From the NCBI GenBank assembly GCA_016192885.1, contig JACPTH010000344.1, positions 1 through 8,626 on the forward strand: 8,626 bases of DNA, written 5' to 3'. Below, piece after piece: positions 6,550 through 8,626 of this stretch (position 1 is its first letter; the number at the start of each line of letters is the position of its first letter). The translations under genes and the position numbers were made by a program. The stretch comes from a bacterium (GTDB taxonomy: Bacteria; Muiribacteriota; Ozemobacteria; Ozemobacterales; Ozemobacteraceae). Below the pieces are notes generated by a model that worked only from the letters and a program-made list of their open reading frames with translations, made no database searches and was not told the DNA's origin.

Positions 6550-8278
6550 GTTCAATAACCTTTCTTGGAATGTAAAGAGAAACCAACGTTCCTTTTCCTC
6601 TCTTCCCGCTGATTTTCAGCTTCCCCCCTGTTTCCCTGGCACGTTCCTTCATTCCTAGTAATCCAAGGGATTCGAATCCGGAAATTCTTGACTTCTGAAT
6701 TCCCACTCCGTTATCTTCACATTCGATCAAAAGGAAGCTTTTCTTTTTTTGCAATCTAACCGAAACCCGAGAAGCCTTGGAATGCCTAACAACGTTAGTA
6801 AGAGCTTCCTGAAGAATACGAAATACGTCAACCGCCACGCTTTTTGGAACCGATTCTCCATCCCAATCGTGGGAAAATTCGAATAAAATACCGGTCCTTC
6901 GCTTGAACTGCCCCAATTGCCATTCGATTGCCGGTATAAGGCCAAGAATATCGAGTTGGTTCGGCCTGAGTTCGGAGGAAACATCGCGGACAACCTGAAT
7001 CGCGTTATCTAAAGATTCTTTCATTTCATTCATGCGAAAAACGGCTTTTTCCTTGATGCCCGCGTCAAGAAAATCTTTTGCCTTGCTTTCGCACCAGGAA
7101 ATATCAACTTTAATCCCGGTTAGAAGCTGTCCAAGTTCATCGTGGATCAACCTGGAAACTTTTATATTCTCTTCTTCACGAACTTTTTGAAGCTTCAAAT
7201 ACAAACCTTGAAGTTGCTTGTTGGACCATTCCAATTCTTCAACGGCCGTATTAAGCTGTTTGGTCCGCTCTGAAACACGTTCTTCAAGCTTGCGATTTAG
7301 GTTTAGGATCTCTTCCTCGGCCTTTTTCCTCTGCAAAATCGCGGAATACAAATCTACGATCCGTTCCACCGCCTTCAAATCTTGGTCGGAAAAGTCTTCA
7401 GGTTTGTTTCCCAAGCAAATTTCTCCAATCGGGGATTTCCCAGCCATCGCAGGGACCCCGAGGAAATTTCTTATGGCAATGTGCCCTTTTGGAAGGTTTT
7501 GAAATAATAAGGGCGAATCGGAAGGGTTGATGAATAGGCCCTTCCCTAGGTTTAGAGGCTTTCCCCACACTCCCGGAAACAAACCGTCAGGTTTTCTGGA
7601 AAACACAAATTTCCGCTGTTTTTCTTCCATTTGGCATTTTTGGGAAACATCCTCTGAAATTGCGGCGCAAAGCGCCTTTCCTGATTCGGAGTCAATATTT
7701 ATAACAAAGCCGAATTTACTTTTCGTCAATGCTTTGGAATACTCCAAGGTAAGTAGGGCCATTTTTTTATAGGAAATCTCAGGATCAATAAGCGCCCGCG
7801 CCAACTCGGCAAGAGCCAAGTGAAGCGACGATTGCCACTCCAAGTCAAGTTGCATTTCCTTTCGTTGGGTGATGTTCAGAAAATAAGAAATGATCTTCTC
7901 GACTTTTCCGTCAGCATCGAAAAAAGGGTGCGATCGGATTTCAAAATAATTTATCGTTCCGTCTGTTCCAATTCGAGTTGTTTCCTCCACGAGAGGAAGG
8001 CGGTTTTTTTTGATTCTTTCAATTGGACAAACACTGTAATCCATTAAACAGGAAGATCCGACCCCATGAAAAACATAATTACATGATTTCCCCATGTCAA
8101 GAAACGAATCGGTCGCCTTGTTTGCCATTTCTACTACATGATCCTTGGCATTTACTACGAAAAATGGGTGCTCGAGAGCATCGATAACCGAAACGAGGAA
8201 TTCGTTCTGGCGTTTTATTGTATCTATCAGTTTTTTATGAATTTCATTCGCATTGGATCGGGTTGCCCAATTTTTCAC
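6527..8278 (-). CDS. Soluble PAS-GAF sensor histidine kinase, NarX/DegS type (HisKA_3)
   Basis: A 583-residue cytoplasmic kinase with no membrane helix. In order: a short N-terminal helix; a PAS domain at about 28-145 ending FLNITQRKEMQ; a GAF-type domain at about 150-315 (KFGFVINIDSESG ... FLGVPAMAGKSPIGEICLGN); a coiled coil at about 316-370; HisKA_3 with the phospho-accepting H379 in SRLIHDELGQ; and a HATPase domain with N-box EALTNVVRH (N495), G1 EDNGVGI (522-526), G2 GLLGM (539-543) and GKGT (561-564). All catalytic motifs are present, and this class partners with NarL/LuxR regulators, as the overlapping downstream gene was. The PAS part carries C66, H71, C77 and C84-P85, which could bind a metal or cofactor. 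GTG 8278 is chosen for the AGGGGT site 8 bases upstream. The signal sensed is unknown; as sequenced, its adjacent regulator is broken, leaving the kinase without an intact partner nearby. Confidence 0.93.
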   Translation of the reverse strand: MKNWATRSNANEIHKKLIDTIKRQNEFLVSVIDALEHPFFVVNAKDHVVEMANKATDSFLDMGKSCNYVFHGVGSSCLMDYSVCPIERIKKNRLPLVEETTRIGTDGTINYFEIRSHPFFDADGKVEKIISYFLNITQRKEMQLDLEWQSSLHLALAELARALIDPEISYKKMALLTLEYSKALTKSKFGFVINIDSESGKALCAAISEDVSQKCQMEEKQRKFVFSRKPDGLFPGVWGKPLNLGKGLFINPSDSPLLFQNLPKGHIAIRNFLGVPAMAGKSPIGEICLGNKPEDFSDQDLKAVERIVDLYSAILQRKKAEEEILNLNRKLEERVSERTKQLNTAVEELEWSNKQLQGLYLKLQKVREEENIKVSRLIHDELGQLLTGIKVDISWCESKAKDFLDAGIKEKAVFRMNEMKESLDNAIQVVRDVSSELRPNQLDILGLIPAIEWQLGQFKRRTGILFEFSHDWDGESVPKSVAVDVFRILQEALTNVVRHSKASRVSVRLQKKKSFLLIECEDNGVGIQKSRISGFESLGLLGMKERARETGGKLKISGKRGKGTLVSLYIPRKVIEHDQNSCG

Positions 8279-8482
8279 GTTTTCTGACCCCTGAAAAGCT
8301 TAATTACCTCTAATTATTATCATGAAGCAGCTTTCTGAACAAGTACTGCCGTCGTGATACGGCAATTCTCCATATGCGATCTTTCGCGGCTTTTGAGAAA
8401 ACATTTGTCGGGATTTGAGCAACCTGCTTGTGTTTATGAGAGAATCGTTTGTAGGAAAAATGGTATCTACTCAATAATTCGG
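8279..8482 (-). other. Kinase leader region with a possible truncated reading frame
   Basis: These 204 bases lie between the second MITE copy and the kinase. A minus frame from 8482 to the TAG at 8310-8312 is open for 57 codons (AELLSRYHFSYKRF ... LFRKLLHDNN) and could be the tail of a gene cut by the MITE, but I do not recognise it. A weak promoter-like pair exists on the minus strand (TTGTTC at 8342-8337, GATAAT at 8321-8316), but its 15-base spacing is short, so I do not call it. Confidence 0.4.
8287..8292 (-). promoter_or_regulatory. Shine-Dalgarno site for the kinase GTG start
   Basis: On the minus strand AGGGGT lies 8 bases before GTG 8278. It is the reason for preferring this GTG as the kinase start. 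Confidence 0.5.
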
Positions 8483-8626
8483 CAGGGTCATTTAATTCTC
8501 CGAAAACCAGATTTCTCATTGCATTCGAAATGACAGATTGGGGCTCAAAATCAGCAAAGCCGGCATGTCATTTCGACCAAAGGGAGAAATCTCATAAAAC
8601 CTTTCTGGAAAGGCAAAACCAAGGTA
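8483..8626. mobile_element. MITE-like element, second copy (truncated by window end)
   Basis: This copy matches 1146-1293 of the first element in the same orientation across all 144 visible bases, with one substitution (a8580 for g1243) and one 4-base length difference. The first copy reads caagcaag where this one reads caag. It starts with the same 17-bp terminal repeat; the right end lies beyond the window. The 9 bases before it are ataattcgg (8474-8482), unlike the target duplication of the first copy, so it inserted independently. Confidence 0.87.

Noticed and set aside
6527..8278. Several open frames antisense to, or in other frames of, the kinase gene
   Set aside because: None resembles a known protein, while the 583-residue kinase frame has all family motifs.
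1146..8626. The two MITE copies as ends of one composite transposon
   Set aside because: Copy 1 has its own 9-bp duplication on both sides, and the 9 bases left of copy 2 differ, so each inserted separately; no transposase lies between them.

Overview
The window looks like a stretch of chromosome from a diderm bacterium of moderate, slightly AT-rich composition. It encodes type IV pilus / type II secretion machinery, uses GTG and TTG starts alongside ATG, and carries several small intergenic repeats. I cannot assign a phylum from sequence alone. Nothing here looks phage-like or plasmid-like, and there is no CRISPR array, tRNA or rRNA.

Layout. (1) Bases 1-1055, minus strand: a DUF4350-type membrane protein whose C-terminus runs off the window. 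(2) Bases 1056-1447: a divergent intergenic region holding a complete 174-bp MITE-like element (1146-1319) with 17-bp terminal inverted repeats and a perfect 9-bp target duplication. (3) Bases 1448-5265, plus strand: a tight three-gene unit of a TPR protein, a PilB/GspE assembly ATPase (ATGA overlap) and a PilC/GspF inner-membrane protein (15-bp gap). (4) Bases 5277-5642, minus strand and convergent with the previous unit: a stand-alone receiver domain with an unusual active site. (5) Bases 5643-6017: non-coding, with a set of mutually exclusive inverted repeats and a REP-like 12-bp palindrome. (6) Bases 6018-8278, minus strand: a soluble PAS-GAF NarX/DegS-type histidine kinase overlapping a NarL/LuxR-type response regulator. 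The regulator is broken by an internal deletion and frameshift that separates its receiver from its DNA-binding domain. (7) Bases 8279-8626: a short leader and a second, same-orientation copy of the MITE, cut by the window end.

How it fits together. The TPR-PilB-PilC unit would supply the motor and platform for pilus or pseudopilus assembly. The ATPase has an almost textbook MshEN tandem motif at its N-terminus, so pilus assembly or secretion may respond to cyclic-di-GMP. The kinase and its overlapping regulator would form a two-component system, but as sequenced the regulator cannot make a normal protein, so the kinase may be orphaned. The two MITE copies stand in direct orientation about 7.3 kb apart around the whole pilus/signalling block. 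The private target duplication around copy 1 indicates that they inserted independently and not as one composite transposon.

I found no convincing new multi-gene defence or mobile system. The points most worth a second look are the MITE family, the deleted regulator, the MshEN ATPase and the competing hairpins upstream of the receiver gene.
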